Assembly (NCBI GenBank): GCA_032027005.1
Contig: JAVSMW010000003.1
Span: forward strand, 62,001-126,000
Reading direction: 5' to 3'
Length of the DNA: 64,000 nt
DNA from: JAVSMW01 sp032027005
Lineage (GTDB): Bacteria; Bacillota; Thermincolia; Thermincolales; UBA2595
A program made the translations under genes and the position numbers. The notes under the pieces were generated by a model. The model ran no database searches. It was not told where the DNA came from and saw nothing but the letters and a program-made list of their open reading frames with translations. This document shows positions 51,402 to 60,562 of the stretch, one piece after another; position 1 is the first letter of the stretch; each line of letters opens with the position of its first letter.

Positions 51402-52214
51402 TTAATTAGATTTTCTTTTCGACCTTATGGCAATGGCACCAATTCCTGCTATCACAGACCCGGCAGCCAATGTGATTATCCCTGCATCACCGGTTTTAGG
51501 GTTAGCTGCGTGGTCTTCATCTCTGTGGTTTTCTTGACCGTGGTTTTTTTCACCGTGGTTTTCTTCGCTGTGATTCTCTGTAGCATGATTGTCCTTGGCA
51601 TCAACATGGGCGCCCTCGTTTGCTTTACTGTCATGGCCTGCGTGACCTTCTTCTTCACCTTCAGCGAAGTGGAAGAATTGGACATATGCTTCAATATATT
51701 CCCTGCCGGCCTCAACGTCATTGACATCGAAATTCTTCAAAGACATGACCTTGGCAAATCGTTTTTCCAACTCCGGCATTTTATCAGCAGGTACGAATTT
51801 CTCCAATGGAGCCAAGCTGCCGGTTTCGATGCTTTTATCTGCTGCCATAATCTTTTCATCAATGGGAGTTCCTACGGGTTTTACCCCTGTATATGGTGCG
51901 CCTTCTCCAGCTCTGTGAATTCTGACCAGATTCTCAAAGAAATACCTGTCTGCAAGCTCTTTTGCATCGGCACTAAGTCCCCTGACTTTCATGGTGAGTT
52001 TAAATATCTCCGTAATTTCCCCTGCATTTCCCGGTGTTACCCATTTTAATACATAGTTAACGTTGTTTTCCTCAATTGCTTTTTTGGCATCTGCCACAGT
52101 CGGCCCGTCCATAGTGTCACAGTGGGCACTGGCCATTCCAGGTAATACCATAATAACTGCCATAGCCATTATCAGCATTACAAGGAATTTTGATGGTTTT
52201 CTTGCTTTTTTCAT
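51402..52214 (-). CDS. DUF6448-like cell-wall protein with His-rich tail and NPKTG sorting signal
   Basis: The ATG at 52214 follows AAGGGGGC. The roughly 270-residue protein has a signal peptide (MAVIMVLPGMASA) and then a domain starting HCDTMDGPTV with VRIHRAGEGAPYTG, which matches the DUF6448 family. A His/Glu/Asn repeat region with HxxENHGE-type units follows, then NPKTG, a hydrophobic segment and RSKRKSN. The last part is a sortase signal. DUF6448 proteins are usually shorter, so the tail is an added module. It likely sits on the wall and binds metal. Confidence 0.85.
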   Translation of the reverse strand: MKKARKPSKFLVMLIMAMAVIMVLPGMASAHCDTMDGPTVADAKKAIEENNVNYVLKWVTPGNAGEITEIFKLTMKVRGLSADAKELADRYFFENLVRIHRAGEGAPYTGVKPVGTPIDEKIMAADKSIETGSLAPLEKFVPADKMPELEKRFAKVMSLKNFDVNDVEAGREYIEAYVQFFHFAEGEEEGHAGHDSKANEGAHVDAKDNHATENHSEENHGEKNHGQENHRDEDHAANPKTGDAGIITLAAGSVIAGIGAIAIRSKRKSN

Positions 52215-52359
52215 GCTAAAAGCCCCCTTAAAATGTAATATGCAGCTCAATTCAAACTGTTTTCGCATTTGATTGAGAACATCTTCATTTTAGGGAGCAA
52301 ATTTGAATTAGGTATGGACTATTTGTGAACTTTTTCGTCTTTTTAAAGAGCACTAAAAA

Positions 52360-52388
52360 AAGAGCCGGAAGCATTCTACCGACTCTTG
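52360..52388 (-). terminator. Terminator after the 52450 gene
   Basis: AAGAGTCGG and CCGGCTCTT (read on the minus strand) form a stem with one mismatch, followed by seven Ts. Confidence 0.7.
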
Positions 52389-52449
52389 AAGGCCAAGCAA
52401 GACCTATATCTACCGCGCAACCTACCAAAGGGCATTGCCCCCACAAGTA

Positions 52450-52890
52450 CTATCTATTGCTCTGCCATTTTCTCATCAACCGGTCCCGATACCCCGACTG
52501 ATCCGCTCCGCCACCATCAACCTGAGCCATAGCTTCCATGATTTGATCAACAGAATCAGGTATCGGCCTGTCGAAATAACCGGCCTGCCTTTCCTGCCAG
52601 GCCGCCAGCCAGTTTTCATAACCCCTCAGTTCCTCAGGGGTTACCGGGGCTGTGCCTATGTGGGTACATTCAGACATAAGCATAGCCGGCAGCAGCATGG
52701 GCATATGGACTACCAAAGTCTTGAGAGCACTTACATCAATATTCTCCGGGATTTGTTCTAAGGTGTTCGAATAGGTAACTACATTAATAATTGGCTCTTT
52801 TCTGGTTTCTGTGATCTGCAATACTTTACAAACACCATAAGTAGTTTGACTCCATCTAAAAGCAATCAGCATTCCTGGTTCAAAGTTCAT
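52450..52890 (-). CDS. Hypothetical protein, small soluble
   Basis: The ATG at 52890 (MNFEPGM) follows AAAGGA and is preferred because the upstream extension lies inside a hairpin-forming leader. The 146-residue protein starts with a small beta-barrel-like segment (FEPGMLIAFRWSQTTYGVCKVLQI) that resembles immunity or cargo-type folds, and ends with a helical Gln/Arg-rich part. No family is recognised with confidence. An unread base (52985) lies in its leader. Confidence 0.55.
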   Translation of the reverse strand: MNFEPGMLIAFRWSQTTYGVCKVLQITETRKEPIINVVTYSNTLEQIPENIDVSALKTLVVHMPMLLPAMLMSECTHIGTAPVTPEELRGYENWLAAWQERQAGYFDRPIPDSVDQIMEAMAQVDGGGADQSGYRDRLMRKWQSNR

Positions 52891-53216
52891 AATTATAGTC
52901 ATTCCTTTCGCTTCGCTCAAGGCACAAAACGTAATGAAATACGTTGGCATTGAGCGAATTTTTTATTATTCTAAACTCCTAGGGNAGTTCTTGTAAATCC
53001 ATATTTTTTTGGTCATCAACCGATGGCTTGCTTTGCTCTGCCACTTTACTTTGCTGGTACCTCTAACTCATTATTTCAGACTTAATACCTCCCTAACAGT
53101 TCATATTCTGTCGAAAATCTCAAAAGATTTCGTTCCAGGTTTAAGCCTTGTACATTCTATACTGTCTTCCCATTATCCTGCAGAAATTTCAATAATCTAT
53201 CTTAATTAAGATTTGT

Positions 53217-54398
53217 CTAACTCTCTTCTGCCGCCATTTGGGCCGTAGCCAGCGCAGGCTCCTGACGGCGTGGCGGCCTGGGACCTATATACTGATAGTA
53301 CTGACATTCTATCCGGCCATTGTATAATTTCCTCCGTTTAGTGGCCGGGGTGCCAAACAGCTTCTCAAATCTGGGGTTTGCAGTCAGAATAAAGTATGAC
53401 CAGGTGTCCAGAGTCTTAAATACCTGACCCATTTCACGATACAGCTTTTCCACTTCCTTTGCTTCCCCCAGCCGTTCACCATATGGCGGATTACAAATAA
53501 TATACCCGTATTTGGACTTAGTTTTCACATTTGACAAAGATAATTTCTGAAAATGAATCTGGTTCTCCACTTCCGCCAATTTAGCATGATAACGGGCCAT
53601 GCTTAATACTTTCTCATCAATGTCAGTTCCGATAATCCGCAGATTACAATCGGTCTTTACCGCCGAAAGGGCCTCTTCCCTCGCCTCCTGCCATAGTTTC
53701 TCAGGCACCGCCGGCCACTGTTCGGCAGCAAAGCTCCTCTTTATACCGGGAGCAATGTTTAAGCCAAGCAAGGCAGCCTCAATGGGGATCGTACCCGACC
53801 CGCAGAAGGGGTCCATCAAAACCCTGTCCGGAAACCAATGGGCCAGATTAATCATCGCCGCTGCCAGCGTTTCTTTGAGGGGAGCTTCACTGCTAAGCTT
53901 ACGATAACCCCTTTTGTGCAGCCCCGGCCCCGAAGTGTCAAGCGTAAGTGTGACTTCATCTTTTAGGAGCGCAACCTCCACAGCATACTTAGGACCGTCT
54001 TCTGGGAACCATTCCTTGCGGTATTTGCCCTTTAGATTTTCTACAATGGCTTTTTTGACGATGGCCTGACAGTCGGGGACACTGTGGAGTTTGGAATTAA
54101 CCGATTTGCCTTGAACCGGGAAATTGGCATCAGCAGGCAGCCACTCTGCCCACGGCAGGGCTTTGGTTTGTTGAAAAAGCTCTTCAAAGGAAAAGGCTTT
54201 AAAGCTGCCTATTTTGATCAAGACCCGGTCTGCTGACCGCAGCCAAAGGTTAGCTCGGCAGACTGCCCTTGCGTCGGCCCGAAAAATAATCCGCCCGTTT
54301 TCTACAACCACCCGGTCATATCCCAGTTCCTTGATTTCACGCGCCACCACTGCTTCTAATCCAAAAGTTGCTGTGGCAATCAGTTCCAGCTCAGACAT
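53217..54398 (-). CDS. THUMP-domain 23S rRNA (guanine-N2)-methyltransferase (RlmL-type)
   Basis: The 393-residue protein has an N-terminal THUMP region (about 50-155) and a class I SAM domain with DPFCGSGTIPIEAA and the catalytic ICNPPYGERL. This is the layout of YpsC/RlmL-type enzymes that methylate G in 23S rRNA. The length is that of the N-terminal half of E. coli RlmKL, usual in Firmicutes. Confidence 0.92.
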   Translation of the reverse strand: MSELELIATATFGLEAVVAREIKELGYDRVVVENGRIIFRADARAVCRANLWLRSADRVLIKIGSFKAFSFEELFQQTKALPWAEWLPADANFPVQGKSVNSKLHSVPDCQAIVKKAIVENLKGKYRKEWFPEDGPKYAVEVALLKDEVTLTLDTSGPGLHKRGYRKLSSEAPLKETLAAAMINLAHWFPDRVLMDPFCGSGTIPIEAALLGLNIAPGIKRSFAAEQWPAVPEKLWQEAREEALSAVKTDCNLRIIGTDIDEKVLSMARYHAKLAEVENQIHFQKLSLSNVKTKSKYGYIICNPPYGERLGEAKEVEKLYREMGQVFKTLDTWSYFILTANPRFEKLFGTPATKRRKLYNGRIECQYYQYIGPRPPRRQEPALATAQMAAEES

Positions 54399-54405
54399 GG
54401 GTTGT

Positions 54406-55110
54406 CTATTCTCCCTTCAATTTTACATAGATTCCTATCAAAAGCAGCAGCAAAGGCTGATGAATTAAATAAATCGATAAGGTATGCCGGCCGATAAAAC
54501 TCAAAGGCTTACTCCAACGAAAGTATCTCAATAAACTTCGCGGCCGGGGATACAATACTTTCCCCAAAGCTATCCCATACAGGAAAACACCCAGCCAGGG
54601 AAACAGGGGATAATAATCTGAAGAAACCCATGTACTGCCGGTCAGGCTAAAGAGGAACAAATAATTATGCTCTACCGGTAATCCGCTGAAGTAGCGGCCT
54701 GTTACTATTATCATAGTCCCCAAAACAACCAAAATGTATTTATGCAGGCCTTTAAATAACGGGTATAGCAAGATGCATGTCCCTAAAAAATGTAAAATTC
54801 CAAATTTAATTCCAAAGGCAGGATTATAAAGGTGGGAAACAATAGTTATAACCAAAGCAACACCTAGAAACCTGACAGCTCGTTTAAAATTACCGGAGCT
54901 GAAGGAACAGCTGACAGCAGAGATCAGCATAAACGAGATGGCGGAAACTTTCCCGATGTAATAATAGATTCCGCTGTTATATTGGACTGAGAATCCATAA
55001 AATTCGTTGAGATCATATAAAAAATGAAAAATTATCATCAGGACCAGGGCAATACCCCTGAAAAAATCGATTTCCCAGACCCTTTGTGGATTTCCTTTAC
55101 TCATCGCCAA
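54406..55110 (-). CDS. DUF1624/HGSNAT-like membrane acyltransferase
   Basis: The 234-residue membrane protein has about seven hydrophobic segments and begins RVWEIDFFRGIALVLMIIFHFLYDL. The acidic Asp and the His on this helix are conserved in DUF1624/heparan-alpha-glucosaminide acetyltransferase relatives. C-terminal LSIYLIHQP is also typical. It lies eight bases from the rRNA methyltransferase start and overlaps the preceding gene by 14 bases. Substrate unknown. Confidence 0.82.
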   Translation of the reverse strand: MAMSKGNPQRVWEIDFFRGIALVLMIIFHFLYDLNEFYGFSVQYNSGIYYYIGKVSAISFMLISAVSCSFSSGNFKRAVRFLGVALVITIVSHLYNPAFGIKFGILHFLGTCILLYPLFKGLHKYILVVLGTMIIVTGRYFSGLPVEHNYLFLFSLTGSTWVSSDYYPLFPWLGVFLYGIALGKVLYPRPRSLLRYFRWSKPLSFIGRHTLSIYLIHQPLLLLLIGIYVKLKGE

Positions 55111-55471
55111 AAGTTACAATAACAATCCGCAGTGATTTCCAGGCTGTAGGATTGGCATAAAAAAGGTCCCATTCCCGGTCGTTGATAAGTCCCTGCGAGT
55201 ATAAGGCAGAGCGAAATTCATCAGGGTTTTCATTTTCCCTCCGGGCAGTCAAGGGGGTAATTTTACCAAGAGATTCTTCGTTGACAGAGAGCGTATTCCC
55301 GCTGTAAGAGTAGAACCCCACCGGAAGCTTGTATGCCCCACGGAATTCCGGGTCTTCTGACAAACTAATTATAGTAATATCACCATTTTCATCAAAAATT
55401 AATTTGACAGGCTCAGGTATACTATCCTGGCCATCGGCAGGATTAATAGCCCAAAAACTGCATAACTCCAT
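55097..55471 (-). CDS. Hypothetical protein upstream of the acyltransferase
   Basis: The 124-residue soluble protein has beta-strand-rich first two thirds (PVKLIFDENGDITIISLSED) and a C-terminal NDREWDLFYANPTAWKSLRIV. The start follows AGGAGA. It overlaps the acyltransferase gene by 14 bases, so they are co-expressed. No family is recognised. Confidence 0.6.
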   Translation of the reverse strand: MELCSFWAINPADGQDSIPEPVKLIFDENGDITIISLSEDPEFRGAYKLPVGFYSYSGNTLSVNEESLGKITPLTARRENENPDEFRSALYSQGLINDREWDLFYANPTAWKSLRIVIVTFGDE

Positions 55472-55563
55472 AGTCCATCTCCTTCGCTCTAAAATAGCAT
55501 TTCTTACTATTCTACCATAGTTTGGACCTAAATATCATCAACATCCCAAAAAGAGATACTTTT

Positions 55564-56235
55564 TCACCCGGTATAACAGAATTTTTCTGCATACCAGGCT
55601 TTATATTTTCTTTTAATTCTCTGCCAGGCGTTGTCTACGCCCTTTTCCGGAATATGGAGCTTGGCACTGATATCCCGGTATATCGAAACTCTTCCCCGAA
55701 GATCTTTATCGACAGTTTTAGAATTTCTTCTGTTTATCATCTCAATAACAATTGCACATTCTGTATCCGAAAGTTCGGTATGAATAAATTTAGTGAATTC
55801 ATCCTTAAATTCTGAGTCCTCGTAATCCTTTAACGGATCTTCCTGCACAATAATCTTGTTATACATCTGCTCCTCAGTATCGTCATATAAAATGGCATCC
55901 AGTGAAAAGCAATTGATACACGACATGTTCTGGCAGTTAAAAGACTGGCGCACTGCCGATTTGAATTTGCGTTTAACCACCATACCCATAAAAGGTCTGA
56001 ACAAACCTTTACTGCTTTCAAAACACTGTACCGCTTCCCATATCCCAATTCGAGCGATTTGCAATAGATCGTTGCTATCATGCCCCTGAATAAAAAACTT
56101 TCTGGATATATTACTGAGTAAATTATCATATCTGAGAAGTAGTGCCTCAAAGGCTCTGTCGTCACCGGCCTTGGCTAATAAGACCAGTTCCTCGTCCGTT
56201 GAGCCGCTTTCATCAAGGAACTGCACCCTTACCAC
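55564..56235 (-). CDS. Sigma-70-family RNA polymerase sigma factor (SigH-like)
   Basis: The 223-residue protein has region 2 (LLRYDNLLSNISRKFFIQGHDSNDLLQIARIGIWEAV) and a C-terminal region 4-like helical part (YRDISAKLHIPEKGVDNAWQRIKRK). It is of SigH/stress type; the linker between regions 2 and 4 is unusually Cys-rich (NCQNMSCINC). SigH controls early sporulation in Firmicutes. No anti-sigma gene is adjacent. Confidence 0.82.
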   Translation of the reverse strand: MVRVQFLDESGSTDEELVLLAKAGDDRAFEALLLRYDNLLSNISRKFFIQGHDSNDLLQIARIGIWEAVQCFESSKGLFRPFMGMVVKRKFKSAVRQSFNCQNMSCINCFSLDAILYDDTEEQMYNKIIVQEDPLKDYEDSEFKDEFTKFIHTELSDTECAIVIEMINRRNSKTVDKDLRGRVSIYRDISAKLHIPEKGVDNAWQRIKRKYKAWYAEKFCYTG

Positions 56236-56418
56236 CTCTCACCTATTCTCTTTTACATACAACCGGTCAGTTAGAATTAAGGTCCATCCCGATTACCAAA
56301 ACTCACGTTCCCATCTCCCCTCATTTTCCCTCTATTCAATAGTATTCGCGAGGCCTCTCTATATCCCTCCAGGGAATGTACCTTTTTTCACTAATTTTAG
56401 GGTTTAGTAAACTCTTTT

Positions 56419-57714
56419 CTATTTAAGGCGATTTAATGCCGCCAGGACATCAATCATCCCGGCACCTTGGGAATTCTTGTCTGATTTAATATTTCGGCAG
56501 GTACTCACCAGTATATTTTTAACATCATTTGGTTTTAAAGCTGGTTTTTTACTCAAGAGCTGAGCCACAGCTCCGGCACAAATTGGCGTGGCCATAGACG
56601 TTCCGGACATGGAAATATAGTAGCTGCCAACCCTTTGGCTTCGGTGCACCCTATCCAGGGTAGAGCCGGGTGACCTTAGGGAGGCAATATTTACCCCGGG
56701 ACAGATGACATCAGGTTTGGTCAACCCATCCAGCGTCGGACCACGGCTGGAAAATGGAGCAATTATATCATCACTGAGAGAAAGTGTTTTCTTATCATCT
56801 GCTGCCCCAACAGTAATAACCAACCGGTCGTTGCCGGGGCTGTTGATGGTTTTGGCTCCGGGACCTTCATTTCCGGCAGCAACACAGACTATAATGCCGG
56901 CCTGCCAGGCTTTCTCCACTGCTCTGCACAGCGGGTCGATAGTATAAGGCACCGATGCCCGACTGCCTAAGGACATTGAAATAATGCGGATTCCATACTT
57001 GGATTTATTACTAATACACCATTGTATTCCTGCCAGGATAGCTGACATCGTACCGGCTCCATTGGCATTAAGGACTTTTACACCAATAATATTCGCTTTT
57101 GTGGCAGCACCACAATACTTCCCTTTTGATCTCAGCCCATTGCCGGCTGCATCTCCGGCACAGTGAGTACCGTGACCATTGTCATCATAGGCAGCAGCAC
57201 GGCCGTTAACAAAATCCTTGAAAGCAACTATCCTGTTTTTAGGTGTGACCAGATCATGGTGAGGATAAACTCCTGTGTCAAGCACGGCAATCCCGATTCC
57301 TTCTCCATAATAACCGCTCCGCCAGGCCCGGGCAGCGTTAACGGCAGGTGCAGCAATATCCAGCACAGCTTTAACTTCCCTGTCAAGCCATATCATGGCA
57401 ACAGCCTCATGATCAGTTAACGATTTTAAATTATGCAAGTTTACCGTCGTTGAAAAACTGCCAATGAAGTCCAGCCGCTGGTTTATGCTGCAGCCGAGAG
57501 TTCCGCCCAGGTTATCATTATTTAAACCATTTACCCAATGTTCCGGAGCCAGCTCAACAACTACCTGGTTTTTCTGGACGCGGTTTTTAAGGCTGCTCAG
57601 GGGACGGATCAAGGAACCTTGACCAGGTTTTAGATAATTTTGTTTTAATTGCTCAGCTAAAAGGGGTGATAATTTATGACTGCCCTGTTTTAACCACTTT
57701 ATCAAATCAGACAT
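56419..57714 (-). CDS. Subtilisin-like (S8) serine protease
   Basis: The 431-residue protein has the catalytic triad: Asp146 in VLDTGVYPHHD, His181 in DDNGHGTHCAG and Ser in SMSGTSMATP near the end. No secretion signal is seen, so the protease probably acts in the cytoplasm or spore, as do intracellular subtilisins. Residues 1-120 form an N-terminal region with a possible inhibitor-like role. An inverted repeat (AACTCATCTCC/GGGAGATGAGTT, 57724-57761) lies upstream and may be a leader hairpin. Confidence 0.92.
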   Translation of the reverse strand: MSDLIKWLKQGSHKLSPLLAEQLKQNYLKPGQGSLIRPLSSLKNRVQKNQVVVELAPEHWVNGLNNDNLGGTLGCSINQRLDFIGSFSTTVNLHNLKSLTDHEAVAMIWLDREVKAVLDIAAPAVNAARAWRSGYYGEGIGIAVLDTGVYPHHDLVTPKNRIVAFKDFVNGRAAAYDDNGHGTHCAGDAAGNGLRSKGKYCGAATKANIIGVKVLNANGAGTMSAILAGIQWCISNKSKYGIRIISMSLGSRASVPYTIDPLCRAVEKAWQAGIIVCVAAGNEGPGAKTINSPGNDRLVITVGAADDKKTLSLSDDIIAPFSSRGPTLDGLTKPDVICPGVNIASLRSPGSTLDRVHRSQRVGSYYISMSGTSMATPICAGAVAQLLSKKPALKPNDVKNILVSTCRNIKSDKNSQGAGMIDVLAALNRLK

Positions 57715-57795
57715 GAAAAACTCATCTCCACGTTGTTTATAATCATTTTACGGGAGATGAGTTCTAAGGGTTCCTATTAATTTTTGGTTAAAAGG

Positions 57796-57823
57796 GGCTG
57801 TCTTCGGTGAATGAAGACAGCTC
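57796..57823 (-). terminator. Terminator of the CotF-like gene
   Basis: AGCTGTCTTC pairs with GAAGACAGC around a short loop, and the minus strand continues CCCTTTTA. Confidence 0.75.
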
Positions 57824-57831
57824 TCTCAGAT

Positions 57832-58581
57832 TTAGATAAACTGGGGCTGAGTTCCCGGCTGATAAGTGTTAATCATGGTTTGGGTAGTCTGGTCAGCCAG
57901 GGTAGGGATCTGATAAAATCCTCTTTCATTCATAAACTGGAGTATTTCATAGGCCTGATTAATTGCAGATACTGCGCAATTAGTAATCATATTGCGTAAA
58001 TCAGGATTTATACACTCTAAAGCAGCAATAGTACACTGCATTGCACTTGCCTTAACATGGTACAGCATACCCAAAGCGATGTCGCGGTCATCCATCTCGG
58101 TATTGCTCACATTAGGCACTACCGGGGAAGGTTGGCGCAGGCCGTACTTTGCACTAAATGATTTGGGTGCTCTGTAAGGTACTGCAGAACTCATACCCTG
58201 ATTGTGTAAGAAATTGACCAGATTCTGATATCCAGTGAACAAATGCTTGGTCTGGCTGTCCACAATCTGTTGAAGTCTTTGATCACGAACCAGCGGGCGG
58301 TAAATCTCAAAATGATTAATCACGTCAATATGCTGGCATGCAACTTCGCGAGCCATCAATAGTTCAGCAGCACCAAATTTCGGAAGCATTTGCTGCCCGG
58401 CCATTTGACCCGTAGGGCTTTGAAAACCTCCTGCCAAACCGGACTGTCCCCACTGGGCGCCGGTTTGCCCTTGCTGTTGACCCCATTGGCTTCCTGCCTG
58501 TGGTCCCCATTGATAACCCACCTGGTTTTGTGGGGTGCCCATACCCTGGGCGGTACCGTAATTACCTTGTGTTCTGTGCAA
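57832..58581 (-). CDS. CotF-like spore coat protein with Gln/Gly/Trp-rich repeats
   Basis: The 249-residue protein has an N-terminal low-complexity region (residues 1-65) with repeated QWGxQ/GxQWG units, and a C-terminal helical coat domain (ELLMAREVACQHIDVINHFEIY, DRDIALGMLYHVKASAMQCTIAAL), which is the CotF/YhcQ type. The repeats may drive assembly or stickiness of the coat. It supports spore formation in this organism. A strong terminator follows. Confidence 0.85.
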   Translation of the reverse strand: MHRTQGNYGTAQGMGTPQNQVGYQWGPQAGSQWGQQQGQTGAQWGQSGLAGGFQSPTGQMAGQQMLPKFGAAELLMAREVACQHIDVINHFEIYRPLVRDQRLQQIVDSQTKHLFTGYQNLVNFLHNQGMSSAVPYRAPKSFSAKYGLRQPSPVVPNVSNTEMDDRDIALGMLYHVKASAMQCTIAALECINPDLRNMITNCAVSAINQAYEILQFMNERGFYQIPTLADQTTQTMINTYQPGTQPQFI

Positions 58582-58650
58582 ACTTCATTCCTCCTAATCA
58601 AGATTTCTGTCTTAGGATTACCAAAACACAGAAGCAGCATGTATGAAAAT

Positions 58651-58691
58651 AAAAAAAGACAGCCGGTTTTTTTGAAAACCCTGACCGTCTT
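58651..58691 (-). terminator. Terminator of the small 58730 gene
   Basis: On the minus strand AAAGAC...GGGTTTTC is followed by AAAAAAACCGGCTGTC TTTTTTT. The stem is imperfect but ends in a clear T-run. Confidence 0.65.
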
Positions 58692-58729
58692 TATCCCTAA
58701 TTACCTTGCACGAAGGCAGTTGATCAGCC

Positions 58730-58807
58730 TCAGCCGCCCCTGCGCCCGCCAGACCGCATCATCATAAATAAGGCGGCAAAAATAAGAAAAAGAATTAAAT
58801 ATTTCAT
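58730..58807 (-). CDS. 25-residue membrane peptide
   Basis: Behind GGTGAAGGA, an ATG at 58807 opens a 25-residue frame: MKYLILFLIFAALFMMMRSG with a Gly/Arg-rich tail. It would be a single-span membrane peptide with a positive inner tail. A terminator follows. Its size and the good ribosome site are the only support. Low-complexity origin is possible. Confidence 0.45.
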   Translation of the reverse strand: MKYLILFLIFAALFMMMRSGGRRGG

Positions 58808-59162
58808 TCCTTCACCTCAACATAAAAAACTTTCTTAAATAGATTGTAACATAAATAGTGGGTAGTGGGTAGTGTCAAGTTAGTTTGTCTCGGCGGCTCA
58901 GTGGGCATTCCTTTTAAGATGGCCGCCTCACATTTCGCTATTACTGCCAGCGATACTTCCCGGCGGCCTTCGCCGTCTTCGGACATACGGGGACTCCCCG
59001 CCTTGCTGCTCTCCGCTTTACAGCAAGATTCGTAACGGTACCGACCAATGGAATGCTCCATAAACGGTCATACCTGCTCCCAATTAACAACTAACATAAA
59101 ATTCAACCCTTCTACGGTTTCTGCCACTTCCACTCCTCACTCTCCACTCTTCACTCCCCACT
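58808..59162. other. Intergenic region with truncated copy of the 276-bp element
   Basis: Apart from the element copy at 58880-59078 the region is low-complexity or degenerate sequence; no gene is seen. The 59090-59160 part is a CACTCC-type run. Confidence 0.5.
58880..59078 (-). repeat. Truncated copy of the 2022-2297 element
   Basis: Read on the minus strand, it begins with GCAGGTATGACCGTTTATGGA at 59078 and continues with GTAAAGCGGAGAGCA and GGCGGGGAGTCCCCGTATG, matching 2022 onward with a few substitutions. Near 58880 the match ends without the right terminal repeat, so this copy is truncated. Confidence 0.7.
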
Positions 59163-60392
59163 TCATCCCCCGCAGGGATGAGGATTATGCTCTGATTCCC
59201 GGTGCCACCCATGGCCTTTGGGTTTTAATGGAATTCTGTCCGAAGATGGGGTGAAAAGCCTTTTGGCTGTCCCTGATTTCCGGTCAATTTCGATTAAATC
59301 ATACTCCGTTTCACCCAATCCCAATTCGCCGGCTGCTCTTATCGATAAATAAGGGTCCCTGCCCGTAATCCTTTGGAAGATATGGTCTTCACCACCGGGT
59401 GTTTCAGAGCCCCTGGACCCTGGCAGCGGGGCGGCCCGGCCAATCATGTCCAGAGTGGCCATATCAACTGCCACAATATCATCACTGACCAGAATTCCCT
59501 GATCCTGCACAATAGGGACGTCGGCCAGCGGCATGCAGTCACATTCCGGCTGCACTTCAGTAATAAAATTAATGTAGAGGATTTTCCCAGGTTTGAAAGT
59601 ACCTATAACAGCTTTTGCGGCTTCGGCCAGAGTACGCTGAAAAACTTCCGCACTGATGGGCGCGATTAAGGCACCCGACGGACAGACTTTGGCGCACCTG
59701 GCACATTTGGCACAGCGGCCCTGGTCAAGGTAAATCTGCCGGTCATCAAAGTTGATGGCCTGATGCGGACATACTGCAACACATTGTTCACACATCGTGC
59801 ACTCATGGGCATTCCATTCCAGGTGTGTATCTAGGGCAAAATGCATTCTGCCCCGCTCTGGGAGGCCATCTTTGTTTCTGGCGGCAATTCCCCCCATGGC
59901 CAGGTTTTTAACGGCCCCGCCATAACCCGCCGCTCCGTGTCCTTTGCAGTGGGTGACGACAATCATACTCTGGGCCTCATAAATACCGCCGGCAATACCG
60001 ATTTCCCCCAATAACCCGCCGGTCGGAACGTTGACCACATCCTTGCCGAATAACCCATCGGCCAAAATTACCGGTGCTCCGACAGATAAGTGGTTAATCC
60101 CATTGGCATTTGCCACTTCCAGATATTCCAGGCCGGGAATACGTACCGTATCTGCCACAAAAGGCTGGCCGCCCAATGCCTTAACTGCCTCCACAATTTT
60201 CCGGATAAAAGCAGGTCTGACTATGCGCACTGCGCCATAAGAGCCAAAGTGCATCTTAATTGCCACATAATCACCTTTGGCCACAAAGTTCTGCAAATTA
60301 ACCCTGGACAGCATTTCCTCAAGTTTGGCCGGCATACTGACATTATACTCAAAATCCGTTGCTCTGGCCGAACTGTAATATACCTTCGCCAT
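59163..60392 (-). CDS. DUF362-type ferredoxin protein
   Basis: The 409-residue protein has an N-terminal DUF362 domain (MHFGSYGAVRIVRPAFIRK) and, near residues 194-240, two 4Fe-4S clusters (CTMCEQCVAVCP and CAKCARCAKVCP). The C-terminal part has IVQDQGILVSDDIVAVDMATL. These proteins are common in anaerobes; their redox partner is unknown. The gene stands alone between spore and cell-wall genes. Confidence 0.9.
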   Translation of the reverse strand: MAKVYYSSARATDFEYNVSMPAKLEEMLSRVNLQNFVAKGDYVAIKMHFGSYGAVRIVRPAFIRKIVEAVKALGGQPFVADTVRIPGLEYLEVANANGINHLSVGAPVILADGLFGKDVVNVPTGGLLGEIGIAGGIYEAQSMIVVTHCKGHGAAGYGGAVKNLAMGGIAARNKDGLPERGRMHFALDTHLEWNAHECTMCEQCVAVCPHQAINFDDRQIYLDQGRCAKCARCAKVCPSGALIAPISAEVFQRTLAEAAKAVIGTFKPGKILYINFITEVQPECDCMPLADVPIVQDQGILVSDDIVAVDMATLDMIGRAAPLPGSRGSETPGGEDHIFQRITGRDPYLSIRAAGELGLGETEYDLIEIDRKSGTAKRLFTPSSDRIPLKPKGHGWHRESEHNPHPCGG

Positions 60393-60562
60393 TTAACCAC
60401 CTCACTTTGTTTTTAATGATGAATAGTCTTACCAAAAAACCACAAATTGCATACCGCAACACTATATTACTTAATCTCATTATAAAAAGCATTTTCTATG
60501 TTTCAGCTAAAAAACCTTCTTCCAGAATTACTTTTTTTAACTGATAGCTAATCGCCTGGTCT

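Noticed and set aside
51476..51727. Lys/Thr-rich minus-strand frame overlapping the NPKTG protein gene.
   Set aside because: It is an out-of-frame reading of the His/Glu/Asn repeats.
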